From NCBI GenBank assembly GCA_904502165.1, contig CAJGDB010000001.1, positions 1 through 64,000 of the forward strand: a stretch of 64,000 nt of DNA, given 5' to 3'. The stretch comes from an uncultured Akkermansia sp. (GTDB taxonomy: Bacteria > Verrucomicrobiota > Verrucomicrobiia > Verrucomicrobiales > Akkermansiaceae). Both the position numbers and the translations under genes were made by a program. The notes under the pieces were generated by a model. That model did not search any database. It was not told the origin of the DNA and was given only the letters and a program-made list of their open reading frames with translations. Positions 8,337-17,260 of this stretch are shown one piece after another. The first letter of the stretch is position 1; each line of letters begins with the position of its first letter.

Positions 8337-9583
8337 AATTCAGGAAAATTCTTTGCCGGGTATCAGGGGGAATACTGGGCGCGCTTGCAGTTGTTGCCGC
8401 GGGCGGGTATTGCTGGCTGTATAGCTGGAGCTGGGGTAGCGCTCCCGCTCCTCATGCCGGGTTCTCTCCTGCAGAGGTTAACTTACTTCTGGGGTTCGAT
8501 AACTACATCGTAAATCAGGCGCCATTACTTCTGAATGAGTATATCGAGCAGGAGGTTCTCATGTCTCTCGCTGCCGGCGTTGCTCTCCCCGATGCCCCCG
8601 AATCTGCCGAACCTCAGTTGAGCTGGAAAGAGGAAATCTATCTATCCCTCGTGACGTCCCGGATTTCGCGGCAGTTGCTGGCACCTCTGCGTGAGGATTT
8701 CCACCAGGTCTGCGAGACGGGATCAGCCCGGGGGGCTGATCCTCATCTTGCTGTATTAGCCTTGCAGAAAAAGGATGTGCCGCTTTTCCGCCTGCTGGTA
8801 GAGAAGGGGGCACCCCTCAAGGCCGTGAACAAGGAAGGAAGAACCATTTATCTGCTGGAGCAGGCCATGTGTGCTTCTGATTTGCAGTCAGACCTTCTTC
8901 CGGTATCTGAGAGGCTCGAGTTGATGGATTGGCTCGTTGCGCGCGGGGCAGATATTCATGAGATAGCGGCAGAGGATGTGCTGCTTCTTGCTGAGGCATC
9001 CTTGATGCGGAGCAATGATGATACCGGAGCCTTGCTTGATTGGTTCCTGCGCCGGGGATATCGATTAGAACCGGCCCGTGTTGCTGCCATATTGTTGCGG
9101 TATGCCGGAACCCAGCCAATCTACCAGAAGCTTGTCGCAGAGAATATCCTGCCGGCTCCTCCCCAGGAACTGATGGTAGCTGACTCCTGCTGCACTTCGC
9201 TTCAGCTTGTTGCCGGTGCTCATGCTCCTGCTCCCGATATGCTGCGCTGGCTGCTTTCATTGGGGCATCAGCCCAACGCCATGCCCGGGGAGGAACCGGG
9301 CTGCGCTTCCTCTCAGAGTGCCCGCTCGCCGCTGGATGCCTGCCTGGCCAGCATGCAATATATGAGCATCGGGCAGGGGGAGGCTGAGGATGCCCGCCTG
9401 CGAGGCAAGCTGGAGATGCTTGATATTCTGCTGCAGCATGGTGCCCGGCCCACGGCTCAGACCCGCGGCTTGCTTCCATTCAACGCTGCACTGGAAAGGG
9501 AAATGGTTGCGCTCTTCCGCAAGCATGGTCACCACATCACCGCAGGAGCAGACCCATATAATGCTTGCTGTGTACCGGATTAA
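8333..9583 (+). CDS. Membrane-anchored ankyrin-repeat-like protein
   Basis: This 416-residue protein starts at ATG 8333, overlapping the previous stop by 4 bases. The N-terminus has one membrane segment (residues about 10-33: VSGGILGALAVVAAGGYCWLYSW). The rest is helical with ankyrin-like units such as LLVEKGAPLKAVNKEGRT, MDWLVARGADIHEI, LRWLLSLGHQPNAMPG and LDILLQHGARPTAQT. Ankyrin repeats bind proteins, and here they would face the periplasm if the anchor is N-in. The overlap with the kinase-fold gene suggests a joint function. No enzymatic motif is seen. Confidence 0.65.
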   Translation: MKFRKILCRVSGGILGALAVVAAGGYCWLYSWSWGSAPAPHAGFSPAEVNLLLGFDNYIVNQAPLLLNEYIEQEVLMSLAAGVALPDAPESAEPQLSWKEEIYLSLVTSRISRQLLAPLREDFHQVCETGSARGADPHLAVLALQKKDVPLFRLLVEKGAPLKAVNKEGRTIYLLEQAMCASDLQSDLLPVSERLELMDWLVARGADIHEIAAEDVLLLAEASLMRSNDDTGALLDWFLRRGYRLEPARVAAILLRYAGTQPIYQKLVAENILPAPPQELMVADSCCTSLQLVAGAHAPAPDMLRWLLSLGHQPNAMPGEEPGCASSQSARSPLDACLASMQYMSIGQGEAEDARLRGKLEMLDILLQHGARPTAQTRGLLPFNAALEREMVALFRKHGHHITAGADPYNACCVPD

Positions 9584-9584
9584 C

Positions 9585-9618
9585 AAAATGCCGCTTCTGC
9601 AACAGGCAGAGGCGGCAT
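9585..9618 (-). terminator. Terminator of the ftsH-rsfS operon
   Basis: ATGCCGCTTCTGC (9588-9600) pairs with GCAGAGGCGGCAT (9606-9618) with one mismatch and a 5-base loop. On the minus strand the stem is followed by TTTT. It also lies just after the plus-strand ankyrin gene, so it may work both ways. Confidence 0.75.
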
Positions 9619-9645
9619 GAAAAACTGGTGAAGTTGTAGCTGCTA

Positions 9646-10008
9646 TCAGGCCTGATCGCCGTCGTTCCACTCGATGCGGTTCTCTGGCTTCCAGAGGGCT
9701 TCGAGTTCGTAGAACTCACGGGTTTCACCGGCCATGACATGCAGCATTACGTCGATATAGTCGAGTACGCACCACAATGCATTGGGTGTGCGTTCGGCGT
9801 AGACCGGGGTGATTTCGTATTTTTCCCACACTTCCTTATCCACATCGCCCATGATAGCGCGGAGATGTGGTACTGAGGTAGCGGTGCATACCACGGCATA
9901 ATCCGTAATGGAAGAAGTGCCGCGCAGGTCATAGATGGCGATATCAGAAGCCTTGGCATCGCATGCCACCTGGGCGCAGGCAAAGGCGAGTTGTTTGCTG
10001 TTCATCAT
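9646..10008 (-). CDS. rsfS: Ribosomal silencing factor RsfS (Iojap family)
   Basis: RsfS binds ribosomal protein uL14 and blocks subunit joining when nutrients are low. The protein has 120 residues from the double ATG at 10008/10005. SDIAIYDLRGTSSITDYAVVCTATSVPH and the later WCVLDYIDVMLHVM closely follow the family pattern. It follows ftsH by 19 bases in one operon. No Shine-Dalgarno sequence is seen. Confidence 0.92.
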   Translation of the reverse strand: MMNSKQLAFACAQVACDAKASDIAIYDLRGTSSITDYAVVCTATSVPHLRAIMGDVDKEVWEKYEITPVYAERTPNALWCVLDYIDVMLHVMAGETREFYELEALWKPENRIEWNDGDQA

Positions 10009-10027
10009 GGTTCTTTCTGTAAGTAGG

Positions 10028-12337
10028 TTAAAGGTTTTCCTTTCTGGGTTCTTCAAGAGATTCCGTGGATTCCTCCTCGGTAGCAGGGGGCTCATCGTCC
10101 GGGGTCTGGAGGTCGGTGGGCGCATCCTCATCCTCCGGGATGGGCGGGGGCAGCTGGCGCACAGGCGGGTCTGTCATTTCCCCGGTCTCGAGTAGTTCTG
10201 CCACCTGCTTGCCACTCAGTGTTTCAAACTCGATGAGCTTGTCCGCAATCAGCAGCAGGCGCTCCTTGTTTTCGGTGAGAATGGTGATGGAACGATTGTT
10301 GTTCTCGGTGACAATGCGGTGGATTTCCTCGTCAATGAGCTGAGCCGTGTGTTCCGAGAAATTGCGGGTGGTCTGGGAAATATCACGCGCCAGGAATACC
10401 TCGCTGTGGTTGGAGCCGTATTCAATCGGGCCGAGCTTATCGCTCATGCCGTATACACACACCATCTTGCGGGCGATGCTGGTGACCTGGTGAATGTCAG
10501 CCCGGGCCCCTCCGGAAACATCTCCGAAGACAACCAGTTCTGCGCTGCGGCCACCCATGGCCATGACAATGTAGTCCTGCAGCTCGCTCTTGTGCTCGCT
10601 GAGTTTGTCCTCGTGCGGCAGCATCATGGTGACACCCAGGGCCGGCCCACGGGGAATGATGGTGACCTTGTGCAGCGGCAGCGTCTTGGCCAGTTCTGTC
10701 TTGAGCAGGCAGATGGCGTGACCGGCCTCATGCACGGCGGTCATGTATTTTTCCTTGTCCGATACTTCAAGCGAGCGGCGTTCCCGGCCCCAGCGCACTT
10801 TCTCGCGGGCTTCTTCCAGGTCGCTCTGCTGAACTGTGGGCTTGTTGTGACGGGCTGCAATGAGGGCAGCCTCGTTCACCAGGTTGGCCAGCTCTGCACC
10901 AGAGAAGCCGGTGGTGGCGCGGGCAATGGGCCCCAGGTCTACCTCGGGAGCCAGTTTCACCTTGCGGGCATGCACGCGCAGAATCTGCTCACGGCCGGCG
11001 GCATCGGGCAGGTTTACCGTGACCTGGCGGTCAAAACGGCCGGGACGGAGAAGGGCGGGGTCGAGCACATCCACGCGGTTTGTGGCGGCAATGACGATGA
11101 CATTCTCGTTGGCGGTAAAGCCATCCATTTCCACCAGAAGGGCATTGAGGGTCTGTTCACGCTCATCGTGGCCGCCACCTACGCCATGACCACGGTGACG
11201 CCCCACGGCATCAATCTCGTCAATGAAGATAAGGCACGGAGAATGCTTCTTGGCCTCGGCAAACATGTCGCGCACACGGCTGGCACCCACGCCCACAAAC
11301 ATTTCCACGAAGTCAGAACCGGATATGGTGTAGAAAGGTACACCTGCCTCACCTGCAATGGCGCGTGCCAGCAGGGTCTTACCTGTGCCGGGGGGGCCGA
11401 CCATGAGCACCCCCTTGGGGATTGTGCCGCCGAGATTGCGGAATTTCTGGGGATTTCTCAGGAACTCGACGATTTCCCACACTTCCTCCTTGGCTTCGGA
11501 AATGCCGGCCACATCCTTGAATGTAACTTTATTCTTGGTCGGGTCAAGAAGCCGGGCGCGGCTGCGGGCAAACTTCATGGCACCGCCGGGGCCTCCGCCC
11601 TGTGCGCGGAAGAAGAAGAAGAAAAGCAGCAGTACGATGGCAAAGGGCAGCACATTCATGAGGAATACGCTCCATGTGTTGCTCTCTACTCTGTAACGGA
11701 CCTGGTTACCCAGCAGTTCTCGCACCTGGTCGCCCTGGAAGGCTGCATTGAATTCAACGCGGACTGGTTCCAGTTCCTTGAGCTGCAATTTGCTGGTATC
11801 GGGCAGGCGGTATTCGCCTACAATTACGCCCTGACCGGCAGATTCGTAAATGACCGGGCTGTTGCCGGTGGTGATGATGCGGCCTTCGGCCCCCATGCGG
11901 GCAAAGTCATCGGTGGACCAGATGCGGTCTCCCTGCAGCTCCTGCGGGGCGGAGTCCACGCGCGTGGTCGTGATGCCGAATCGGTTGCACAGGGCGCGGA
12001 TATCGTCTGATTCCGTAAAGGGCATGTAGAAGGCTGCTTTGCCGTATTTCGGGGTGTTCCTGTATTCGTAGGCAGTAATGACACCTTCGACAGAGTTGGA
12101 TTCCAGCGTTACATCAATCGGAAAATCCTTGGGCTGGTGAAGCACAACCTTGCCGGCTTTGTAATCCTGCCGGAACTGATCGAGTGTAATGTTGCGACCG
12201 GGTGAGGCAAAGGCGCCATCGAACACGAATGCCACCATGAGGATAGCCAGGATGATAAGCATCAGAATCATGGCACCCCAGTTGGTGTTGCCTCCCGGTG
12301 TGGGTAATTTGTTGGGCTGTTTGTTCGGGTCTGACAT
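10028..12337 (-). CDS. ftsH: ATP-dependent zinc metalloprotease FtsH
   Basis: FtsH is a membrane AAA+ protease that degrades misfolded and regulatory membrane and cytosolic proteins. At 769 residues it is longer than the usual 610-650. Two membrane segments (about 20-42 and 212-232) flank a periplasmic domain of about 170 residues. The AAA module has GPPGTGKT near 313 and [12 protein letters not shown]. The protease has HEAGH near 536. The last 60 residues form a Pro/Glu/Asp-rich tail ([20 protein letters not shown]) beyond the normal C-terminus. It is transcribed before rsfS. Confidence 0.96.
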   Translation of the reverse strand: MSDPNKQPNKLPTPGGNTNWGAMILMLIILAILMVAFVFDGAFASPGRNITLDQFRQDYKAGKVVLHQPKDFPIDVTLESNSVEGVITAYEYRNTPKYGKAAFYMPFTESDDIRALCNRFGITTTRVDSAPQELQGDRIWSTDDFARMGAEGRIITTGNSPVIYESAGQGVIVGEYRLPDTSKLQLKELEPVRVEFNAAFQGDQVRELLGNQVRYRVESNTWSVFLMNVLPFAIVLLLFFFFFRAQGGGPGGAMKFARSRARLLDPTKNKVTFKDVAGISEAKEEVWEIVEFLRNPQKFRNLGGTIPKGVLMVGPPGTGKTLLARAIAGEAGVPFYTISGSDFVEMFVGVGASRVRDMFAEAKKHSPCLIFIDEIDAVGRHRGHGVGGGHDEREQTLNALLVEMDGFTANENVIVIAATNRVDVLDPALLRPGRFDRQVTVNLPDAAGREQILRVHARKVKLAPEVDLGPIARATTGFSGAELANLVNEAALIAARHNKPTVQQSDLEEAREKVRWGRERRSLEVSDKEKYMTAVHEAGHAICLLKTELAKTLPLHKVTIIPRGPALGVTMMLPHEDKLSEHKSELQDYIVMAMGGRSAELVVFGDVSGGARADIHQVTSIARKMVCVYGMSDKLGPIEYGSNHSEVFLARDISQTTRNFSEHTAQLIDEEIHRIVTENNNRSITILTENKERLLLIADKLIEFETLSGKQVAELLETGEMTDPPVRQLPPPIPEDEDAPTDLQTPDDEPPATEEESTESLEEPRKENL

Positions 12338-12360
12338 ATGGTTCTTAAGTGCTTTTTCGC

Positions 12361-12389
12361 ATTGTACCGCAGAATTCAGATTTGCGGAA
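12361..12389 (-). promoter_or_regulatory. Possible ftsH promoter
   Basis: TACAAT (12361-12366) is a good -10 with only a weak -35 (TTCCGC) 17 bases upstream. It would give a leader of about 16 bases. No better candidate lies between the ribBA terminator and ftsH. Confidence 0.4.
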
Positions 12390-12436
12390 CATTGGATTGT
12401 GCCATAAATGCTAAAAATGGCGTCAGTACACTGTAG

Positions 12437-12460
12437 AAAAGGCGCGGAATGCCGCGCCTT
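12437..12460 (-). terminator. Terminator of the glnS-ribBA operon
   Basis: On the minus strand AAGGCGCGG and CCGCGCCTT form a perfect 9-base stem with a 4-base loop, followed by TTTT. Confidence 0.85.
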
Positions 12461-12472
12461 ATTCCATTTTCA

Positions 12473-13837
12473 TCAGATGAGGTGCCCCATGCGGTCCCGC
12501 TTGGTATCCAGATAGTGCTGGTTGTCCTCATGGGCCGGTATGGATATGGCCACATGCTCGACCACATCCAGACCATGGCCTGAAAGTCCCTGAATTTTGA
12601 GCGGGTTGTTGGTCAGCAGGCGCAGGTGGCGCACTCCGAGGTCGCGCAGAATCTGGGCGCCCACGCCGTAGTCGCGCAGGTCGGGGGCGAAACCGAGCTT
12701 GATGTTGGCATCCACTGTATCGTAGCCCTGTTCCTGGAGCTTATAGGCATGCAGCTTGGCTGAAAGACCGATGCCTCGGCCTTCCTGGCGCAGGTAGAGG
12801 ATGATACCTCCCTCCTGAGAGACGCGGCGCATGGCGGCGTGCAGCTGGCTGCCGCAGTCGCAGCGGCGGCTGGCAAAGACATCGCCCGTAAGGCATTCGC
12901 TGTGTACCCGGCAGAGAATTGGTTTCTCCGGGTCAATCGGGCCATGCACCAGGGCCAGGTGGGTCTGGCCATCAACCTTGGAGTGGTAGGAATAGCAGTC
13001 GAAATCACCATAATCTGTGGGAAGCTTGACCACTTCCTCGCGGATGACGAGCGTTTCAGTATGCTGGCGATGTTCGATAATCTGAGCCAGGGAGCAGGCC
13101 TTGAGCCCATACTTCTTCTGGAAGGACCCCAGTTCGCCCAGGCGGGCCATGGTGCCATCTTCCTTCATGATTTCGCAGCATACGCCAACGGGTTCGAGCC
13201 CTGCGATACGCATCATATCTACAGTGCCTTCTGTATGCCCGGCACGGCGGATAACACCGCCCTCCACCGCACGCAGCGGGAAGCAGTGGCCGGGCTGCAC
13301 GAAGTCATCGAGCGTAGCTCTGGGCTCGGCTAGCTTCATGGTGGTGATGGAGCGCTCGAACGCGCTGATGCCTGTGGTGGTGCCTTCCTTGGCATCCACG
13401 CTCACCGTGAAAGCGGTGTGGTGCTTTTCCGTGTTGTGCTGGGCCTGCATGGGCAGACCGAGGGCATCAACCCGCTCAGGAGCCATGGGTACACAGATGA
13501 GCCCGCGGGCATGCGTGGCCATGAAGTTGATATTCTGCGGTGTGGCAAACTGGCCGGCGCAGACGAGATCCGCTTCGTTTTCGCGCTGGGGGTCATCCGT
13601 CATGAGGATGAGTTTACCCATACGCAGGTCCTCGAGAACCTCTTCCAACGGAGAGTACACGATGGGATCCACGCCGTCGGCCACAGGCACGGAGCAGGGA
13701 AGTACCGCCGCAGGAGCTTCCGGCTCAGGTGCCGGAGCAGGGGGCAATTCCTCGCCCATAGTGGCGGCATCGCAACGATTGATGAAATCGTTGATGTCGA
13801 ATGAGCCGTTGGTGGCGGTGAATTCGATGTGCTTCAT
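12473..13837 (-). CDS. ribBA: Bifunctional 3,4-dihydroxy-2-butanone-4-phosphate synthase / GTP cyclohydrolase II
   Basis: RibBA supplies both precursors of riboflavin. Its 454 residues comprise an N-terminal RibB domain (IVYSPLEEVLEDLRMGK; TDDPQRENEADLVCAG; HTEGTVDMMRIAGL) and a C-terminal RibA domain (CRVHSECLTGDVFASRRCDCG with the zinc cysteines; LRQEGRGIGL). A 55-residue N-terminal extension with a Pro/Ala/Glu-rich linker (PPAPAPEPEAPAAV) precedes RibB and is unusual. It follows glnS by 10 bases. AAGG before the start is the nearest thing to a Shine-Dalgarno sequence in the window. Confidence 0.95.
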   Translation of the reverse strand: MKHIEFTATNGSFDINDFINRCDAATMGEELPPAPAPEPEAPAAVLPCSVPVADGVDPIVYSPLEEVLEDLRMGKLILMTDDPQRENEADLVCAGQFATPQNINFMATHARGLICVPMAPERVDALGLPMQAQHNTEKHHTAFTVSVDAKEGTTTGISAFERSITTMKLAEPRATLDDFVQPGHCFPLRAVEGGVIRRAGHTEGTVDMMRIAGLEPVGVCCEIMKEDGTMARLGELGSFQKKYGLKACSLAQIIEHRQHTETLVIREEVVKLPTDYGDFDCYSYHSKVDGQTHLALVHGPIDPEKPILCRVHSECLTGDVFASRRCDCGSQLHAAMRRVSQEGGIILYLRQEGRGIGLSAKLHAYKLQEQGYDTVDANIKLGFAPDLRDYGVGAQILRDLGVRHLRLLTNNPLKIQGLSGHGLDVVEHVAISIPAHEDNQHYLDTKRDRMGHLI

Positions 13838-13847
13838 ATTGCCTTGG

Positions 13848-15524
13848 TTACTTGTTCATCTTGGCCCAGGAATCACGCAGGCCGACCGACCGGTTGAACA
13901 CGGGGTGCTCTGCACTATGGTCGTAGCGGTCGGCCACGAAGTAGCCAGTGCGCTCGAACTGGCAGAGGAATTCCGCAGGGGCGCCGGCCAGAGCGGGCTC
14001 CACTACGGCATCCTTGAGCACGGTGAGGGAATCGGCATTCAGGGAGGCCAGGAAGCCTTCTTCATTGGCATCGGGGGCTTCATCCTTGAACAGGCGGTCG
14101 TAGAGACGCACTTCGGCCTTCACGCCGTACTTGGCAGAAACCCAGTGGATGGCACCCTTGCACTTGATGCCCTCCGGCGGGTTGGAACCTACCGTGCCGG
14201 GGATGATTTCGGCCTGAACCTCGGTCACGTTGCCCTCGGCATCGGCGGTGTAGCCGGTGCAAATCATGCAATAGCCACCGCGCAGGCGCACGCAGGCACC
14301 AGGAGAAAGACGCTTGTACTTCTTGGGCGGCTCAACCATGAAGTCTTCCTGCTCAATCCACACCTCTCTGGTGAGGATGAGCTTGCGGTTGCCCAGTTCC
14401 GGCTTCTCGGGGTTGATGACCACTTCAACCTCTTCCTCGAAGTCATCGGGCACGTTGGTGAGCACAAGCTTGAGCGGCTTGAGCACAGCCATGCGGCGCT
14501 CGGCCTCGGCATTCAGCTCGTTACGCACGGCATTCTCCAGGCGGGCTACGTCGGTGTTGCCGTTGAACTTGGTGATGCCCACACCTTCGCAGAAGTCCAC
14601 AATGGCCTTGGCGGGGTAACCGCGGCGGCGCATACCACAGATGGTGGGCATGCGGGGGTCGTCCCAACCGGCCACGTAGCCTTCCTCCACCATCTGGCGC
14701 AGCTTACGCTTGCTCATCACGGTGTAGGTGATGTTCAGGCGGGAGAACTCGCGCTGCTTCGGCCTGGCGGGCACGGGGCAGTTGTCGATAACCCATTCGT
14801 AGAGAGGGCGATGGTTCTCGAACTCGAGCGTGCAGAGGGAATGGGTGATGTGTTCGTAAGCATCTTCAAGCGGGTGGGCAAAGTCGTACATCGGGTAGAT
14901 GCACCAGGTGTTGCCCGTGTTGTGGTGATGGTCGTAGGAGATGCGGTAAATCACCGGGTCGCGCATGTTCATGTTGCTGCTGGCCATGTCAATTCTGGCA
15001 CGCAGAACAGCGGCACCCTCGGCATAATCACCGCGCTTCATTGCCTCAAAGAGAGCCAGGTTTTCCTCTACCGAGGTATTGCGGTAGGGAGATTCCACGC
15101 CGGGAGTGACCAGATTGCCACGCTGCTGACGCATCGTTTCTCTGTCTTGCAGGTCCACGTAGGCCAGACCATTCTTGATGAGATGCACGGCGCAGTCGTA
15201 GTAGAAATCAAAAATGTTGGAAGCCCAGTACAGGTGCTCACCCCAGTCGAATCCGAGCCAGTGAATGTCTTCCTGGATGGAGTTGACGAACTCGATGTCT
15301 TCCTTGCAGGGGTTGGTGTCGTCGAAACGCAGGTGACACACCGCCCCGAGGTGGGCATATTCCTTGGCAAGACCGAAATCCAGACAAATGGCCTTGGCGT
15401 GGCCGATATGCAGATACCCGTTCGGCTCTGGGGGGAAACGGGTAATCGGTACCTCGCAGAAACCCTCGGCCAGGTCTCTGGCTACCATGTCGCGGATGAA
15501 GTCTTTTTTCTCCTCTGTGGTCAT
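13848..15524 (-). CDS. glnS: Glutaminyl-tRNA synthetase
   Basis: GlnRS is a class I synthetase charging tRNA-Gln. It has 558 residues from MTTEEKKDFIRD. The class I signatures are GYLHIGHAK (HIGH) and VMSKRKL (KMSKS variant), and the C-terminal two-barrel anticodon domain is complete. In-frame codons upstream are excluded because the promoter sits directly before ATG 15524. gatB is also in the window; with GlnRS present, GatCAB would mainly be needed for tRNA-Asn, which is an inference. Confidence 0.95.
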   Translation of the reverse strand: MTTEEKKDFIRDMVARDLAEGFCEVPITRFPPEPNGYLHIGHAKAICLDFGLAKEYAHLGAVCHLRFDDTNPCKEDIEFVNSIQEDIHWLGFDWGEHLYWASNIFDFYYDCAVHLIKNGLAYVDLQDRETMRQQRGNLVTPGVESPYRNTSVEENLALFEAMKRGDYAEGAAVLRARIDMASSNMNMRDPVIYRISYDHHHNTGNTWCIYPMYDFAHPLEDAYEHITHSLCTLEFENHRPLYEWVIDNCPVPARPKQREFSRLNITYTVMSKRKLRQMVEEGYVAGWDDPRMPTICGMRRRGYPAKAIVDFCEGVGITKFNGNTDVARLENAVRNELNAEAERRMAVLKPLKLVLTNVPDDFEEEVEVVINPEKPELGNRKLILTREVWIEQEDFMVEPPKKYKRLSPGACVRLRGGYCMICTGYTADAEGNVTEVQAEIIPGTVGSNPPEGIKCKGAIHWVSAKYGVKAEVRLYDRLFKDEAPDANEEGFLASLNADSLTVLKDAVVEPALAGAPAEFLCQFERTGYFVADRYDHSAEHPVFNRSVGLRDSWAKMNK

Positions 15525-15531
15525 GCGCGCG

Positions 15532-15560
15532 ATTCTACTCCCAAAATGCCCGCAAATCAA
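15532..15560 (-). promoter_or_regulatory. glnS promoter, leaderless type
   Basis: TTGATT (15555-15560), a 17-base spacer and TAGAAT (15532-15537) are followed by 7 bases and the ATG. The valS promoter has the same -35 hexamer, spacer length and GGAGTAGAATCGC core. Confidence 0.75.
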
Positions 15561-15602
15561 GCGAAATCGGGGGCATGACAGAGTGAATGGCGGCAATAAC
15601 GC

Positions 15603-15631
15603 TAGCCAAGGTGAGGAATGTGTGATAGAAT
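15603..15631 (+). promoter_or_regulatory. rnc promoter, leaderless type
   Basis: TAGCCA (15603-15608), a 17-base spacer and the extended -10 TGATAGAAT (15623-15631) are followed by 7 bases before ATG 15639. Confidence 0.6.
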
Positions 15632-15638
15632 GCTGCGC

Positions 15639-16325
15639 ATGGATAGAGCCGCGGTTGAAAAGAGCCTGAATTATGTGTTTACAGATGAAACATGGCTGAA
15701 GCAAGCCCTTACACACCCGAGTTCTGACCAGAAGCGTAGCACCAACCTGAATTATGAGCGCCTGGAGTTCCTGGGCGATGCTGTGCTGGAGCTGGTGGTC
15801 AGCCGCGAGCTCTTTGCCCGCTACCCCAAGGCAGACGAAGGGCTGCTGACCAAGATGCGCTCTGCTATTGTAAGCCGTGCCCACCTGGCTGAGCTCTGCG
15901 GCAGGCTGGGCTGGGGTGAGCAGATGCAGATGAGTCCACAGTTAGAGAAAACCGGCGGCCGAACAGCGCTTTCCATTCTTGCCAACACCTTTGAAAGCGT
16001 GATTGGCGCGGTGATGATGGATTCCAACTACAATGCTGCCCGCAAGGTATCGCTGCATCTGATGCAGGAGAGCCTTGATAGGGCTGAAAAGCTCATTTCT
16101 GTTAATTACAAGGGAGATTTGCTGGAAGCGCTCCAGGCTATCAACGGGCAGGGCCCGAAGTATATCATTGAGCTGGTGGATGAGGGCAAGCCCGCCGGTC
16201 CGTTCCGGGCCCGTGTGTTGTGGAATGAGCTGGAACTGGGTGAAGCCGTGGGGCAGAGCAAGCATAAGGCTGAAATGGCCGCTGCTGCCGTAGCCCTGGA
16301 GAAAAAACTCTATAACGCTCAATAA
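15639..16325 (+). CDS. rnc: Ribonuclease III
   Basis: RNase III cuts double-stranded RNA in rRNA and mRNA maturation. It has 228 residues. The catalytic signature ERLEFLGDAVLEL is followed by the second acidic site in ANTFESVIGAV. A C-terminal dsRNA-binding domain (DLLEALQAINGQGPKYIIELVDEG, then KHKAEMAAAAVALEKKL) completes it. The promoter position selects ATG 15639 over an earlier in-frame ATG at 15630. Its last 7 bases overlap the 3' end of the convergent transglutaminase-like gene. Confidence 0.95.
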   Translation: MDRAAVEKSLNYVFTDETWLKQALTHPSSDQKRSTNLNYERLEFLGDAVLELVVSRELFARYPKADEGLLTKMRSAIVSRAHLAELCGRLGWGEQMQMSPQLEKTGGRTALSILANTFESVIGAVMMDSNYNAARKVSLHLMQESLDRAEKLISVNYKGDLLEALQAINGQGPKYIIELVDEGKPAGPFRARVLWNELELGEAVGQSKHKAEMAAAAVALEKKLYNAQ

Positions 16326-17260
16326 GTAAGTCGCAGGATGCGGACTGGTGCGTGGGTGGCCTGAATGCGGAGCGTCTCGCTTTCACCCTTGATTCGCAGG
16401 GTGTAAGAGCCTTGTCGTGGCAGACTCAGGCGTGCAAAGTAGCGCATGTCGTCACGCGTTGAAGGCAGGGTGGCTGAGCCGATGACTTTTCCTTGCTCAT
16501 TTGCCAGTTCCACCTGGGGGGGAGAAAGGCGGCGCGGCCGGGCATCTATGAGCAGGCGCTGGGTATCTGCGGGGACACCGGAACGTTCATACCAGCGGCG
16601 CGCCAGTTCCAGGTAGCGGTCGGTTACATCTTCCGCTGGTATCATCATGTTGTTGAAGATGCGGATATTTGAATCAGGCACCCAGGAAGTGCTGCCTGTT
16701 GGGGTGGCTGCACGGATGCGCTGGAAGGGGTGCCGCGTATCGAGCATACCGATGTTTTCCATGACCCAGGGGGTGTTGAAATCCTGTTCGTTGAATTCAA
16801 TCATGTGCCACTGGCCGTCGAACCACGCTTCCACCCATGTATGATTGCCTTCAATGTGGTTCCAGGTAAGAACCCCGACCGCCCTGGCGGGAATGTCAAC
16901 TGCACGCAGGGCGCAGACAAGCAGGATGCTCTGCCCGGTGCATGATACCTTTTTCTCCTCGAGGGCTTCAAGCGCATTCATGTTGTGTTTGCGCCTTGCG
17001 GTGGAATAATGGACTCCGGTTCTGCTGCTGAGGCCGGAGGCCAGGCGGCGTACGGCTTCTGCCGCCGTGGTGCATTGGCTGACCATGGGGCGGACAATAG
17101 GGGTAAGAACGGGCCTCCAGTTGCAGGGAGCTTCATCCAGCACCCTGTCCGGCAGAACGGAGGCTTCCCTTATGCTGGCCGGCACGCCGTTGCTCCACGG
17201 AAAATCTCTGGCCAGAACCGGAGAAAATAAGAACAACAGAACTACGGCCAGATTCTTCAT
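16319..17260 (-). CDS. Exported transglutaminase-like protein
   Basis: This is a papain-fold transglutaminase-core protein of 313 residues with a signal peptide (MKNLAVVLLFLFSPVLA). The triad regions are visible as KKVSCTGQSILLVCALRA (Cys), EGNHTWVEAWFDGQWH (His) and IEFNEQDFNTPW (acid). Bacterial members are mostly peptidases or envelope proteins, so cross-linking is not implied. The C-terminal 100 residues look like a beta domain. The ATG overlaps the miaB stop by 4 bases. The substrate is unknown. Confidence 0.75.
   Translation of the reverse strand: MKNLAVVLLFLFSPVLARDFPWSNGVPASIREASVLPDRVLDEAPCNWRPVLTPIVRPMVSQCTTAAEAVRRLASGLSSRTGVHYSTARRKHNMNALEALEEKKVSCTGQSILLVCALRAVDIPARAVGVLTWNHIEGNHTWVEAWFDGQWHMIEFNEQDFNTPWVMENIGMLDTRHPFQRIRAATPTGSTSWVPDSNIRIFNNMMIPAEDVTDRYLELARRWYERSGVPADTQRLLIDARPRRLSPPQVELANEQGKVIGSATLPSTRDDMRYFARLSLPRQGSYTLRIKGESETLRIQATHAPVRILRLTY

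Noticed and set aside
13101..15578. An 825-codon plus-strand frame across ribBA and glnS
   Set aside because: It spans two certain genes on the other strand and has the low-complexity composition of an antisense shadow.
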